This document shows, piece by piece, positions 13,481 through 21,311 of a stretch of 21,795 bases of DNA (position 1 is its first letter; each line of letters opens with the position of its first letter). The stretch lies in assembly GCA_005885085.1 (NCBI GenBank), contig VAXY01000066.1:1-21795 (forward strand), given 5' to 3'. The stretch comes from Actinomycetota bacterium (GTDB lineage: Bacteria; Actinomycetota; Thermoleophilia; Gaiellales; Gaiellaceae). The position numbers and the translations under genes were made by a program. Under the pieces are notes generated by a model that did not search any database, was not told where the DNA came from, and saw only the letters and a program-made list of their open reading frames with translations.

Positions 13481-13827
13481 TGGCGACCTGGGCCGCAGAA
13501 GCCGACCGGCAGCTGCAGCCGCAGCCACGTCCGGCCCCCCGCGCAGTCCGACGCGAGCGTCGCGTCGCCGGAGGCGTGTTCTGGATCGGGGTCGTTGCCG
13601 GATTGCTCGCCGGTGTCGTCGCGCTGAACGTCGCCGTCCTGCGTCTGAACATGAAGCTCGACCACCTCGGGCGCGAACGCTCCAACCTGCGCGCCGAGAG
13701 CGCGGCTCTGTCGGTGCAGCTCTCGAGCGCTGCGTCTGCTCCCAGGATCCAGGGTCTGGCGGCGAAACGGCTCGGTCTCGTCCAGGCGACGCCGGACGAG
13801 ACCTCCTACGTGACGTTGCCGCACTAG
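13480..13827 (+). CDS. ftsL: FtsL-like cell division protein
   Basis: The 115-residue protein has FtsL architecture: a short basic cytoplasmic N-terminus (to about residue 28), one membrane helix (about 31-53), and an extracellular helix with heptad spacing (LNMKLDHLGRERSNLRAESA, 56-75). It ends with AKRLGLVQATPDETSYVTL, a typical FtsL ending. FtsL works with FtsB and FtsQ to activate the FtsWI synthase at the septum. Sequence conservation is low in this family, so the call rests on topology and on position between rsmH and ftsI. The frame is open upstream to 13360 as a shadow of rsmH. The GTG at 13480 overlaps the rsmH stop by one base, with GGGAG ten bases before it. Confidence 0.88.
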   Translation: MATWAAEADRQLQPQPRPAPRAVRRERRVAGGVFWIGVVAGLLAGVVALNVAVLRLNMKLDHLGRERSNLRAESAALSVQLSSAASAPRIQGLAAKRLGLVQATPDETSYVTLPH

Positions 13828-13839
13828 GGAGCGCAGCGC

Positions 13840-15510
13840 GTGAACCGCCTCGTCAACCGGCGGATCAGGCTCCTGCTGGTGGCGCTCACGATCACGTTCG
13901 GCGGCCTGCTCCTTCGTGCGACATGGCTCCAGGGCGTGCGCGCGGCGTCGCTCTCGCAACTCGGGCAGACCCAACACCGCGAAACCGTCGCTCTCCCGGC
14001 GAGCCGCGGCACGATCTACGACCGCACCGGCGTCGAGCTCGGCCTCGGCGAGCGGGCCACGACCGTCTACGCGAACCCCAAGCAGATCCAGAACCCGAGG
14101 GCGGCCGCGCTCGCGGTCGAGCGGACGCTCGGGCTGGACGCGAACCGCCTGTATCCGTTGCTCGCCGACCGCACGCACGGGTTCGTCTATGTCGAACGGC
14201 AGGCGGATCCGGCGCAAGCGACTGCACTGAAGCGGCTGAAGCTGCAAGGCTTCGGCTTCTATCCCGAAGAGCAGCGGAACTATCCGCAGCGCTCGGTCGC
14301 GGCGCAGGTGCTCGGCTACGTCGGCATCGACGGGAACGGGCTCGCGGGCCTCGAGCTCCAGTTCGACCCCTCCCTCGCAGGCCATGCGGGCAAGGAGACG
14401 ATCGTCAAGGACCCGACCGGCCACGTCCTCGACGTCCAGCACGAGCTTCCCGAGCGACCGGGTCGTGACGTGTTTCTCACGCTCGATCACAGCATCCAGG
14501 CGAACGCCGAGGAGGTGCTGCGCGCGACCGTGCGCAAGTGGAACGCGAAGAGCGCCAGCGCGATCGTGCTCGATCCTCGCACGGGGGCCGTCCTCGCGAT
14601 GGCGGTCCAACCGGGATACGACGCCAATCGCTACCCATCGGCGGCGCGCGACCTGCAACGCAACCGCACCGTTACCGACACGTACGAGCCGGGCTCGACC
14701 TTCAAGCTGATCACGGTCGCGGCGGCGCTGTCGACGCATCTCGTATCGCCGTCCACCCGCTTCACGCTGCCGTACTCACTCAAGGTCGCCGACCGCGTCA
14801 TCCACGACGCCGAGCAGCGCAGCACGGTCAACTACTCCGTCGCGCAGATTCTTGCGCACTCCTCCAACATCGGGGCGATCGAGCTCGCGCAGATGCTCGG
14901 ACGCACGCGCCTGTCGGCATGGATCTCGCGCTTCGGCTTCGGCCGCACGACGGGGATCGATTTCCCGGGCGAGAGTCCCGGGATCGTGCTTCCGCCCGAC
15001 AAGTGGTCGGGCTCGACGATCGGGAACGTTCCGATCGGCCAGGGTATCGCCGTGACGCCGGTGCAGATGGCCGCCGCCTATGCGGCGATCGCGAATCGCG
15101 GCGTCTGGTCGCGGCCGCACCTCGTCGACCACGTCGCCGGCGGCGGGCGGCCGTCGCTGTACCGCCGCCGTCTCGTTTCCCCGCGGATCGCATCGGAGCT
15201 GATGCTGATGCTGAAGGACGTCGTTGCCGAGGGCACGGGCCAGTACGCGGCCATGCCCGGCTACCAGGTTGCCGGCAAGACGGGAACCGCCCAGAAGCCG
15301 GACTCGCACGGCGGCTACGCGACCGGGCGCTACGTCGCCTCTTTCGTCGGCATCGTCCCCGCCTCGCGGCCCCGCTTCGTGATTCTCGTCACCGTCGACG
15401 AGCCGCGTGGCGCGATCTGGGGCGGCGTCGTCGCCGCTCCGGCCTTCCAGCAGATTGCACGCTTCGACCTGCAATACCTCGAGGTTCCACCCGACGCGCC
15501 GACGGGCTAG
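13840..15510 (+). CDS. ftsI: Septal peptidoglycan transpeptidase (class B penicillin-binding protein)
   Basis: FtsI (PBP3-type) cross-links septal peptidoglycan outside the membrane. The 556-residue protein has a short basic N-terminus and one membrane helix (about 9-30). The class B pedestal domain follows, with SRGTIYDRTG (55-64), NYPQRSVAAQVLGYVG (147-162) and GLAGLELQFD. The transpeptidase domain begins near residue 205. Its active-site motifs are STFK (Ser286, Lys289), SSN (341-343) and KTGT (480-483). No PASTA domain follows; the chain ends soon after the domain. The GTG start has AGGGAG eight bases upstream, overlapping the ftsL stop. It sits in the classical dcw place. About 140 non-coding bases separate it from murE. 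Confidence 0.96.
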   Translation: MNRLVNRRIRLLLVALTITFGGLLLRATWLQGVRAASLSQLGQTQHRETVALPASRGTIYDRTGVELGLGERATTVYANPKQIQNPRAAALAVERTLGLDANRLYPLLADRTHGFVYVERQADPAQATALKRLKLQGFGFYPEEQRNYPQRSVAAQVLGYVGIDGNGLAGLELQFDPSLAGHAGKETIVKDPTGHVLDVQHELPERPGRDVFLTLDHSIQANAEEVLRATVRKWNAKSASAIVLDPRTGAVLAMAVQPGYDANRYPSAARDLQRNRTVTDTYEPGSTFKLITVAAALSTHLVSPSTRFTLPYSLKVADRVIHDAEQRSTVNYSVAQILAHSSNIGAIELAQMLGRTRLSAWISRFGFGRTTGIDFPGESPGIVLPPDKWSGSTIGNVPIGQGIAVTPVQMAAAYAAIANRGVWSRPHLVDHVAGGGRPSLYRRRLVSPRIASELMLMLKDVVAEGTGQYAAMPGYQVAGKTGTAQKPDSHGGYATGRYVASFVGIVPASRPRFVILVTVDEPRGAIWGGVVAAPAFQQIARFDLQYLEVPPDAPTG

Positions 15511-15538
15511 CTCTGGCGCTTCCAGCAGGTCCCGGGCG

Positions 15539-15567
15539 CAGACACGTCACGCTTTTCCTCGTACGCT
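15539..15567 (+). promoter_or_regulatory. Possible internal promoter before murE
   Basis: CAGACA (15539-15544, four of six to TTGACA), a 17-base gap and TACGCT (15562-15567) form a plausible promoter in the only sizeable gap of the dcw cluster (15511-15651). A second TAnnnT box, TAGACT at 15635-15640, lies 11 bases before the murE ATG but has no good -35. Either could give separate expression of murE and the genes after it. The match quality is modest. Confidence 0.35.
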
Positions 15568-15651
15568 GTTGGTGGGCGGGGGTGGTGGGACCCGGTTTCG
15601 CGCGTGTACAACTAACGCCCTCGGGACCCGTCACTAGACTTGATCGGCGAT

Positions 15652-17013
15652 ATGCAGCTGGAGCGGCTCATTGCTGCGCTCGCTCCGACCGACGTCGTTG
15701 GAGGCGCTGCCGTCGAGATCCGCGAGCTGGCGTACGACGCACGGGAGGTGCCGCGTGGCGCCCTGTTCTTCTGCATCCCGGGCGCGAACGCCGACGGCCA
15801 CGAGTTCGCACCCGCCGCCGTCGCCGCGGGTGCGGCGGCGCTCGTCGTCGAGCGGGAGCTCGAGCTAGAGGTGCCGCAGCTCGTCGTGCCGAGCGTCCGC
15901 GCGGCGATGCCGCGTGCAGCCGTTGAGTTCTTCGGCGACCCCACCGCACGCCTGCCGGTCGTGGCGATCACAGGCACGAACGGGAAGACGACGACGGCCT
16001 ACCTGCTCTGGTCGATCCTCGCGGCCGCCGGAGAACAGCCCGGCCTGCTGACGAACGTCGAGCGTCGAATCGGCGGGGACGTGCGCGAGGTCGGCCTCAA
16101 CACGCCGGAGTCGATCGACCTTCAGCGACTGTTCCACGAGATGCTCGAGGCCGGCAACCGCGTGTGCGTGATGGAAGCGACGTCCATGGCGTCGGTGAAG
16201 GGCCGGCTCGACGGCACGCGCTTCGCGGCGCTCGTGTTCATGAACCTGACGCAGGACCATCTCGACTTCCATGGCACCATGGCTGCCTACTTCGAAGCCA
16301 AGCGCCGTCTGTTCGCACAGGCAACCACGGCCGTGATCAACGTCGGCGACGAATACGGTGCGCGGCTGGCGGCGGAGATCCCCGACGCCGTCACGTTCGC
16401 TCCGGACGGCGACCTCGGGGGGATCGAGCTCAAGCTCCGCGGGACCTTCAACGTCGAGAACGCCCTGGCGGCCGCGGCCGCCGCGCGCGCGCTTGGGCTC
16501 TCGGACGATGCGGTCAAGTGTGGGATCGAGGCGGTCGAGCGGGTTCCCGGTCGTTTCGACGCGGTCGAGGAAGGACAGCCCTTCACGGTGCTGGTCGACT
16601 ACGCGCACACGCCCGGCGCGCTCGAGTCCGCACTTGAGGCCGCACGCGACCTCGGTCGCGGCCGCGTGATCTGCGTCTTCGGCGCCGGAGGCGATCGCGA
16701 CCGCGACAAGCGCCCGCTGATGGGACAGGTCGTCGCGGAGCTCGCCGACGTCGCACTGGTCACGTCGGACAACCCGCGTAGTGAGGATCCGGCCGCAATC
16801 GCCGCGGACGTCGTCGACGGGCTCGACCTCGACGTCGAGCTCGATCGCCGCCGTGCGATCGAGCGCGCGTTGGAGTCGGCACGGGCGGGCGACGTCGTCG
16901 TCGTGGCTGGGAAGGGTCACGAGCAGGGCCAGGAAATCGCGGGGCGCAAGCATCCGTTCGACGATCGCGAGGTCGTGCGCGAGGCGCTCCGGCGCCTGAA
17001 GGCTCCGGCGTGA
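15652..17013 (+). CDS. murE: UDP-N-acetylmuramoyl-tripeptide synthetase, meso-diaminopimelate type
   Basis: MurE adds the third stem-peptide residue to UDP-MurNAc-L-Ala-D-Glu using ATP. The product is 453 residues, shorter than the usual 480-500. The missing part is mostly in the central domain before FNVENALAA. Motifs: AYDAREVPRGALFFCIPG (27-44), P-loop GTNGKTTT (108-115), NTPESIDLQ (150-158), Lys217 of EAKRRLF as the probable carbamylated lysine, DYAHTPG (316-322), DNPRSEDP (373-380) and AGKGHEQGQE (419-428). DNPR is the signature of diaminopimelate-specific MurE, so the wall should be meso-DAP type. The usual SSHAL block is TSMAS here (residues 177-181), with Met179 in place of His. The ATG at 15652 is preferred over the TTG at 15640. 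The stop overlaps murF in GTGA. Confidence 0.95.
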   Translation: MQLERLIAALAPTDVVGGAAVEIRELAYDAREVPRGALFFCIPGANADGHEFAPAAVAAGAAALVVERELELEVPQLVVPSVRAAMPRAAVEFFGDPTARLPVVAITGTNGKTTTAYLLWSILAAAGEQPGLLTNVERRIGGDVREVGLNTPESIDLQRLFHEMLEAGNRVCVMEATSMASVKGRLDGTRFAALVFMNLTQDHLDFHGTMAAYFEAKRRLFAQATTAVINVGDEYGARLAAEIPDAVTFAPDGDLGGIELKLRGTFNVENALAAAAAARALGLSDDAVKCGIEAVERVPGRFDAVEEGQPFTVLVDYAHTPGALESALEAARDLGRGRVICVFGAGGDRDRDKRPLMGQVVAELADVALVTSDNPRSEDPAAIAADVVDGLDLDVELDRRRAIERALESARAGDVVVVAGKGHEQGQEIAGRKHPFDDREVVREALRRLKAPA

Positions 17014-18233
17014 TCCCGCTCGAGACGACTATCTTGCGCGCGCTGGGCACCGTCGACGGCACCACCGAATGTTTCACGGGCGTGCAGGTCGACTCTCGCC
17101 GGATCGCGCCCGGCGACCTGTTCGTCGCCGTCGGCCGTGGCTCGGAGTTTCTCGACGAGGCACGGGAACGCGGGGCTGCCGCGACGCTGGTGCCCGACGA
17201 CGCCTTCGCCGCGCTCGCACGCATCGGCCGGGACGTCCGCGATCGGAGCTCCGCCCGCGTCGTCGGCATCACCGGCTCGATGGGCAAGACGTCGACGAAG
17301 GACATCCTCGCCGCCCTCTGCATGCCCGCCGCGCGCACGGTCGCCGCCGAGGCGAGCTACAACAACGAGATCGGCGTGCCGCTGACGCTGTGCCGCCTCG
17401 AGCTGGACACGGAGGTCTGCATCCTCGAGCTCGCGATGCGGGGGCATGGCCAGATCGCTGCACTCTGCGAAATCGCGCGGCCCGAGATCGGGGTGATCAC
17501 GAACATCGGCCCGGTGCATCTCGAGCTGGTCGAGTCGCTCGAGGGTGTGCGGCGGGCAAAAGCCGAGCTGATCGCCGCGCTCCCGCCGGGCGGCACCGCG
17601 ATCGTGCCTCGCGACTTCCCCGTCGAACGTGACGACGTCGAAGTGGTGCCCGTCGGCGACGCCGACGCACGCAGTGCCGCTGGTAGGACCGAGCTCGGAG
17701 GCGTCAGCTTCAACTTCACCGCCCGTCACCAGGCGCAGAACGCCGCTGCCGCGCTCGCGGCGCTCGCCGCGCTCGGCTTGCCCCGTCCCGCCGCCGTCGA
17801 CGTCGACTTCTCGCGCTGGCGCGGGGACGAAGAGGAGCTTCCGGGCGGCGGCCTGCTGATCAACGACGCCTACAACGCGAATCCCGTCTCGATGCGCGTC
17901 GCACTCGGCTACCTCGCCGAGCGTGCGGGCGATCGCCGCCGCGTCGCCGTGCTCGGCGACATGGCCGAACTCGGCCGCACAGCACGCGCGTACCACCGCG
18001 AGATCGGCGAGGCCGCCGCCGAGCTGGGCGTCGACGAGCTGCTCGCAGTGGGCGAGCTCGCGCGTGGCTACCTCGAAGGCGGCGTGCCCGGACGATGGGT
18101 CGCGAACGTCCACGAGGCGGTGCGACAGCTCGACGAGGTCGTGCGCCCGGGCGACGCGGTACTGGTCAAGGCGTCACGAGCCGTCGGTCTCGAAGCCGTG
18201 GCGGCCGCACTCAGCCGAGTCCCGGCCGCGTGA
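17010..18233 (+). CDS. murF: UDP-N-acetylmuramoyl-tripeptide-D-alanyl-D-alanine ligase
   Basis: MurF joins D-Ala-D-Ala to the UDP-MurNAc-tripeptide, the last cytoplasmic step of precursor synthesis. The 407-residue protein is compact compared with the usual 450 or so. Visible motifs: GVQVDSRRIAPGDLFVAV (24-41), P-loop GSMGKTSTKD (89-98), EASYNNEIGVPLT (114-126), ITNIGPVHLE (163-172), Lys184 of RRAKAEL as the probable carbamylated lysine, NDAYNANPVSM (285-295), VLGDMAELG (314-322) and VLVKASR (384-390). The GTG start shares four bases with the murE stop, and its own stop shares four bases with the mraY start. Part of a long open frame in another phase runs over this gene but is a shadow. Confidence 0.96.
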   Translation: MIPLETTILRALGTVDGTTECFTGVQVDSRRIAPGDLFVAVGRGSEFLDEARERGAAATLVPDDAFAALARIGRDVRDRSSARVVGITGSMGKTSTKDILAALCMPAARTVAAEASYNNEIGVPLTLCRLELDTEVCILELAMRGHGQIAALCEIARPEIGVITNIGPVHLELVESLEGVRRAKAELIAALPPGGTAIVPRDFPVERDDVEVVPVGDADARSAAGRTELGGVSFNFTARHQAQNAAAALAALAALGLPRPAAVDVDFSRWRGDEEELPGGGLLINDAYNANPVSMRVALGYLAERAGDRRRVAVLGDMAELGRTARAYHREIGEAAAELGVDELLAVGELARGYLEGGVPGRWVANVHEAVRQLDEVVRPGDAVLVKASRAVGLEAVAAALSRVPAA

Positions 18234-19240
18234 TCCGCGTCCTTGCCGCCGCGGTGATCGCGATGATCGTCTCGATCCTCGTCGGTCCGAAGTTCATCGA
18301 GTTCCTTCGCCGGAACGAGTTCGGCCAGCACATCCGAGAGGAACTGCCCCAGGGCCATCAGGTCAAACAGGGCACGCCGACGATGGGCGGCTTGCTGATC
18401 CTGGTCGTCGCGACGATCGCGTTCCTCTCCGTCTCGAAGTACAAGGTGCCCGCGCTGACGGTCCTCTTCGTCACGCTCGGCTGTGGCGCGATCGGCTTCC
18501 TCGACGACTTCATCAAGCTCACACACAGGCGGTCGCTCGGCCTGCGCGGACGGTGGAAGCTCGTGCTGCTCGCGCTGATCACTGTCGGCGTCGGCTTTGC
18601 CGCCAACCACCAGCACCTGCCGACGACCGTCTTCATCCCCGTCGTGCACTGGAACGTCCAACTCTCCTACGGCTGGTACGTCCTCCTCTTCCTCGTCATC
18701 GCCGGGACCGCGAACGGCGTCAACCTCACCGACGGGCTCGACGGCCTCGCGGCAGGCACCGGGATCATCGCGCTGATCACCTTCACAGGGATCTCGGTCG
18801 TGACGTACATCCGATCCGGCAATCCCGGCGGCCGCTTCGACAGCCGGCTCGACCTCGCCATCGTCGGCGCCGCACTGATCGGTGCCGCGATCGGGTTCCT
18901 CTGGTACAACGCCTTTCCGGCCGAGGTGATCATGGGCGATACCGGCTCGTTCGCGATCGGAGGAGCGCTCGCGGCGATGGCCATCTTCACGAAGACGATC
19001 TTCTTGCTGCTGCTGATCGGCGGCATCTTCGCGCTCGAGGCGTTGTCGGTGATAGTGCAGGTCGTCTCGTTCAAGTACTTCAACCGACGTGTCTTCCTGA
19101 TGGCCCCGATTCACTACCACTTCGAGATGAAGGCGTGGTCGGAGACGAAGATCATGGTGCGCTTCTGGATCGTGACGGCGATCCTGTGCGCCATCGGCTT
19201 CGCCCTTTTCTACCGCGACTTCACGTTCTTCCGACGCTGA
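18230..19240 (+). CDS. mraY: Phospho-N-acetylmuramoyl-pentapeptide-transferase
   Basis: MraY transfers phospho-MurNAc-pentapeptide to undecaprenyl phosphate, giving lipid I at the inner face of the membrane. The 336-residue protein is polytopic with about ten hydrophobic segments. Signatures: VKQGTPTMGG (45-54), GFLDDFIKL (89-97, catalytic Asp pair), ANGVNLTDGLDGLAAG (161-176), WYNAFPAEVIMGDTGS (225-240, Asp236), and MAPIHYHFEMKAW (291-303). The last motif is normally IHHHFE; the middle His is Tyr296 here. The frame is open upstream inside murF, but the GTG at 18230, overlapping the murF stop (GTGA), gives the expected N-terminus. The stop at 19238-19240 overlaps a CTG that appears to start the methyltransferase. 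Confidence 0.96.
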   Translation: MIRVLAAAVIAMIVSILVGPKFIEFLRRNEFGQHIREELPQGHQVKQGTPTMGGLLILVVATIAFLSVSKYKVPALTVLFVTLGCGAIGFLDDFIKLTHRRSLGLRGRWKLVLLALITVGVGFAANHQHLPTTVFIPVVHWNVQLSYGWYVLLFLVIAGTANGVNLTDGLDGLAAGTGIIALITFTGISVVTYIRSGNPGGRFDSRLDLAIVGAALIGAAIGFLWYNAFPAEVIMGDTGSFAIGGALAAMAIFTKTIFLLLLIGGIFALEALSVIVQVVSFKYFNRRVFLMAPIHYHFEMKAWSETKIMVRFWIVTAILCAIGFALFYRDFTFFRR

Positions 19241-20061
19241 GCGGGCAGCTCGACCAGTGGGCCGAATGGCTCGTCCGGACCCGATTCGCCGGCCGGTCGC
19301 CGGAGGAGCTGGAGGAGATGCTCGCCGAGCTGGCGACGTTCCGGGACACCGTGATCGCGAATGCCCGACTTGAACCGGGGGACAAGGTTGTCGACGTCGG
19401 CACCGGGACCGGACTGCTCACGGTTGCTGCTGCGGAGCGGGTGCCCGAAGGTGATGTCTTCGCGATCGACGTGTCGGTCGACGCGCTGGAAGAACTGCGC
19501 CGAGGTTCCACCGCGCCGAACGTCTTCTATTTCGTCGGAGGTGCGGAGGTGCTCCCACTCGTCGACGCCAGTGTCGACGTGGTGCTGACGAGGTCCGTGC
19601 TGATCTACGTCGACGACAAGGCCGAAGCCGCGCGCGAATTCTTCCGCGTGCTCTCGTCCGGCGGGCGCGTCTCGATCTTCGAGCCGATCAACAGCCGGAA
19701 CACGCGGCTCTCGAAGGTGGTCGACTTCGGTGCCCTGCAGCCGCAGGTCGAGGAATGGGAGCGTGGGACCTACGAGGATCGAGCCGACCCGATGTTGAAC
19801 TTTGACGAGAGTGATCTGGAGCGCATGTTCAGGGCCGCTGGCTTCGTGGAGGTGAAAATGGATTTCCGCCGAGGCGACTCGGAGCTGGGTGCCGAGCGGA
19901 TGCTGACCGTCGTCGGCGCTCCGGGGCGGCTGTCGCTCCTCGACGCCTGGAAGAAGCACTTCGGGGCGGACGTCGCTGAGCAGCTGGCCGCCGCCGTGCG
20001 TGCGGCAGGCCCGATCCAGCGGTCGTGGCCTCAGCTCTATCTCACGGCGCTCAAACCGTGA
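19237..20061 (+). CDS. Class I SAM-dependent methyltransferase inserted in the mur cluster, probable CTG start
   Basis: The product (274 residues from CTG) has the Rossmann methyltransferase fold. Motif I is KVVDVGTGTGLL (50-61), followed by VFAIDVSVDALEEL (74-87), VDVVLTRSVLIYV (113-125) and FRVLSSGGRVSIFEP (136-150). The last hundred residues are mixed and end in PQLYLTALKP. The substrate is not recognisable. The gene lies between mraY and murD, which are usually adjacent. The first ATG in frame is at 19318, with GGAGGAG nine bases before it. Yet the frame extends upstream with strong coding character (26 codons, almost all ending in G or C, reading SGQLDQWAEWLVRTRFAG), and no ATG, GTG or TTG occurs in it. 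CTG at 19237 forms CTGA with the mraY stop, matching the GTGA junctions on both sides. Codon choice inside the gene looks less GC-strict than its neighbours. Confidence 0.85.
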   Translation: MSGQLDQWAEWLVRTRFAGRSPEELEEMLAELATFRDTVIANARLEPGDKVVDVGTGTGLLTVAAAERVPEGDVFAIDVSVDALEELRRGSTAPNVFYFVGGAEVLPLVDASVDVVLTRSVLIYVDDKAEAAREFFRVLSSGGRVSIFEPINSRNTRLSKVVDFGALQPQVEEWERGTYEDRADPMLNFDESDLERMFRAAGFVEVKMDFRRGDSELGAERMLTVVGAPGRLSLLDAWKKHFGADVAEQLAAAVRAAGPIQRSWPQLYLTALKP

Positions 20062-21311
20062 GACTGCCGCGCCGCGCACTCGTCGTCGGTCTCGCGCGGT
20101 CCGGGCAGGCCGCGGCGCTGGCCCTCGCGCGTCGCGGCGTGCCGACCGTGGCGGTCGACCGGGCGGCGGAGATCGACGCCGGCAGGCTTGCCGAGGCCGG
20201 TGTCGAAGTCCACGCCGGGACGGAGGAGGAACGTTTGCTCGAGGGAGTCGACCTGCTCGTCAAGAGCCCCGGCGTGCCGGGGGAGTCGCCGCTGCCCGCG
20301 GCCGCCCGGGCCCGAGGCGTGCCCGTGTGGAGCGAGATCGAGCTCGGCTTCCGCCTGCTCCGCAACCCCTTCATCGGCGTCACCGGCACGAACGGGAAGA
20401 CGACGACGAGCGAGCTGCTCGGCACGATCTTCCGCGCGGCCGACAAACCCGTGGCAGTCGTCGGCAACGTCGGCCGTCCACTCACCGGCCTCGACGATTC
20501 GCTCGGGCGCGATGCGTGGATCGTGTGCGAGCTGTCGAGCTTCCAGCTCGAGGACGTCCACCGCTTTCGGCCCCGCGTCGCCGTCCTCCTCAACCTCGAG
20601 CCGGACCACCTCGATCGTCACGGCACCTACGACGCCTACCGCGAGGCGAAGCTGCGCGTCTTCGAGAACCAGACCGAGGCGGACGTCGCCGTCGTGCCGC
20701 GCGACTTCGGCCCGATTCCCGGCGGCGCCGAGCGCGTCGAGTTCGACGCAGGTGACGCGCTGCCGGCCGAGCCGCTGATTCCCGGTACGCACAACCGCGA
20801 GAACGCCGCCGCGGCCACGGCTGCGGCGCGTGCGGCCGGGATCGAGGACGACGCGATCGCCGAAGCGCTGCGGATCTTCCCCGGGGTTGCGCACCGGCTC
20901 GAGCTCGTGGCCGACATCGACGGCGTGCGCTTCGTCAACGACTCCAAGGCGACGAACACGACGGCCGCGCGGCGCGGGATCGAGGCGTACGCGGGGCGAC
21001 CGCTGCGGCTGATCCTGGGCGGCTCGCTCAAGGGCGAGCCGTTCGACGAGCTCGCCGAGTCTCTGCCGCCGAGCGTGCGCTCGATCGACCTGATCGGCGA
21101 GGCGAGCGACGAACTGGCCGCCGCACTCGGCCGCGCGGGTCGGCCCTACCGGCGCTCGGGTGACCTCGCGACCGCGCTCGGCGCCGCCGCCGGCGAGGCG
21201 GAGCCGGGCGACGTCGTGCTGCTTTCCCCGGCCTGCGCCAGCTACGACCAGTTCCACGATTACGAGGAGCGTGGCGAGTCGTTTCGACGGCTCGTCGGAG
21301 AGTTGTGGTGA
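20058..21311 (+). CDS. murD: UDP-N-acetylmuramoyl-L-alanine-D-glutamate ligase
   Basis: MurD adds D-glutamate to UDP-MurNAc-L-Ala in the cytoplasm. The 417-residue product is slightly short for the family (about 440). An N-terminal nucleotide-binding fold (RRALVVGLARSGQAAALALA) binds the UDP part. Further motifs: KSPGVPGESP (69-78), P-loop GTNGKTTT (110-117), ELSSFQLE (158-165), NLEPDHLDRHG (169-179), Lys198 of YREAKLRVF as the probable carbamylated lysine, GTHNRENAAAA (243-253), FVNDSKATNT (292-301), ILGGSLKGE (319-327) and LLSPACASYDQF (388-399). GTG at 20058 is chosen over the upstream start at 20025, because it forms GTGA with the methyltransferase stop and gives the usual N-terminus. The stop overlaps ftsW in GTGA. 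Confidence 0.96.
   Translation: MRLPRRALVVGLARSGQAAALALARRGVPTVAVDRAAEIDAGRLAEAGVEVHAGTEEERLLEGVDLLVKSPGVPGESPLPAAARARGVPVWSEIELGFRLLRNPFIGVTGTNGKTTTSELLGTIFRAADKPVAVVGNVGRPLTGLDDSLGRDAWIVCELSSFQLEDVHRFRPRVAVLLNLEPDHLDRHGTYDAYREAKLRVFENQTEADVAVVPRDFGPIPGGAERVEFDAGDALPAEPLIPGTHNRENAAAATAAARAAGIEDDAIAEALRIFPGVAHRLELVADIDGVRFVNDSKATNTTAARRGIEAYAGRPLRLILGGSLKGEPFDELAESLPPSVRSIDLIGEASDELAAALGRAGRPYRRSGDLATALGAAAGEAEPGDVVLLSPACASYDQFHDYEERGESFRRLVGELW

Noticed and set aside
15513..15525. CTGG-N5-CCAG hairpin after ftsI as a terminator
   Set aside because: Only four base pairs and no T run; too weak to support.
17923..19236. Upstream part of a 712-codon plus-strand frame that runs over murF and mraY into the methyltransferase
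   Set aside because: Only the part from about 19237 has a recognisable domain; the rest is Arg/Pro-rich shadow of murF and mraY in another phase.
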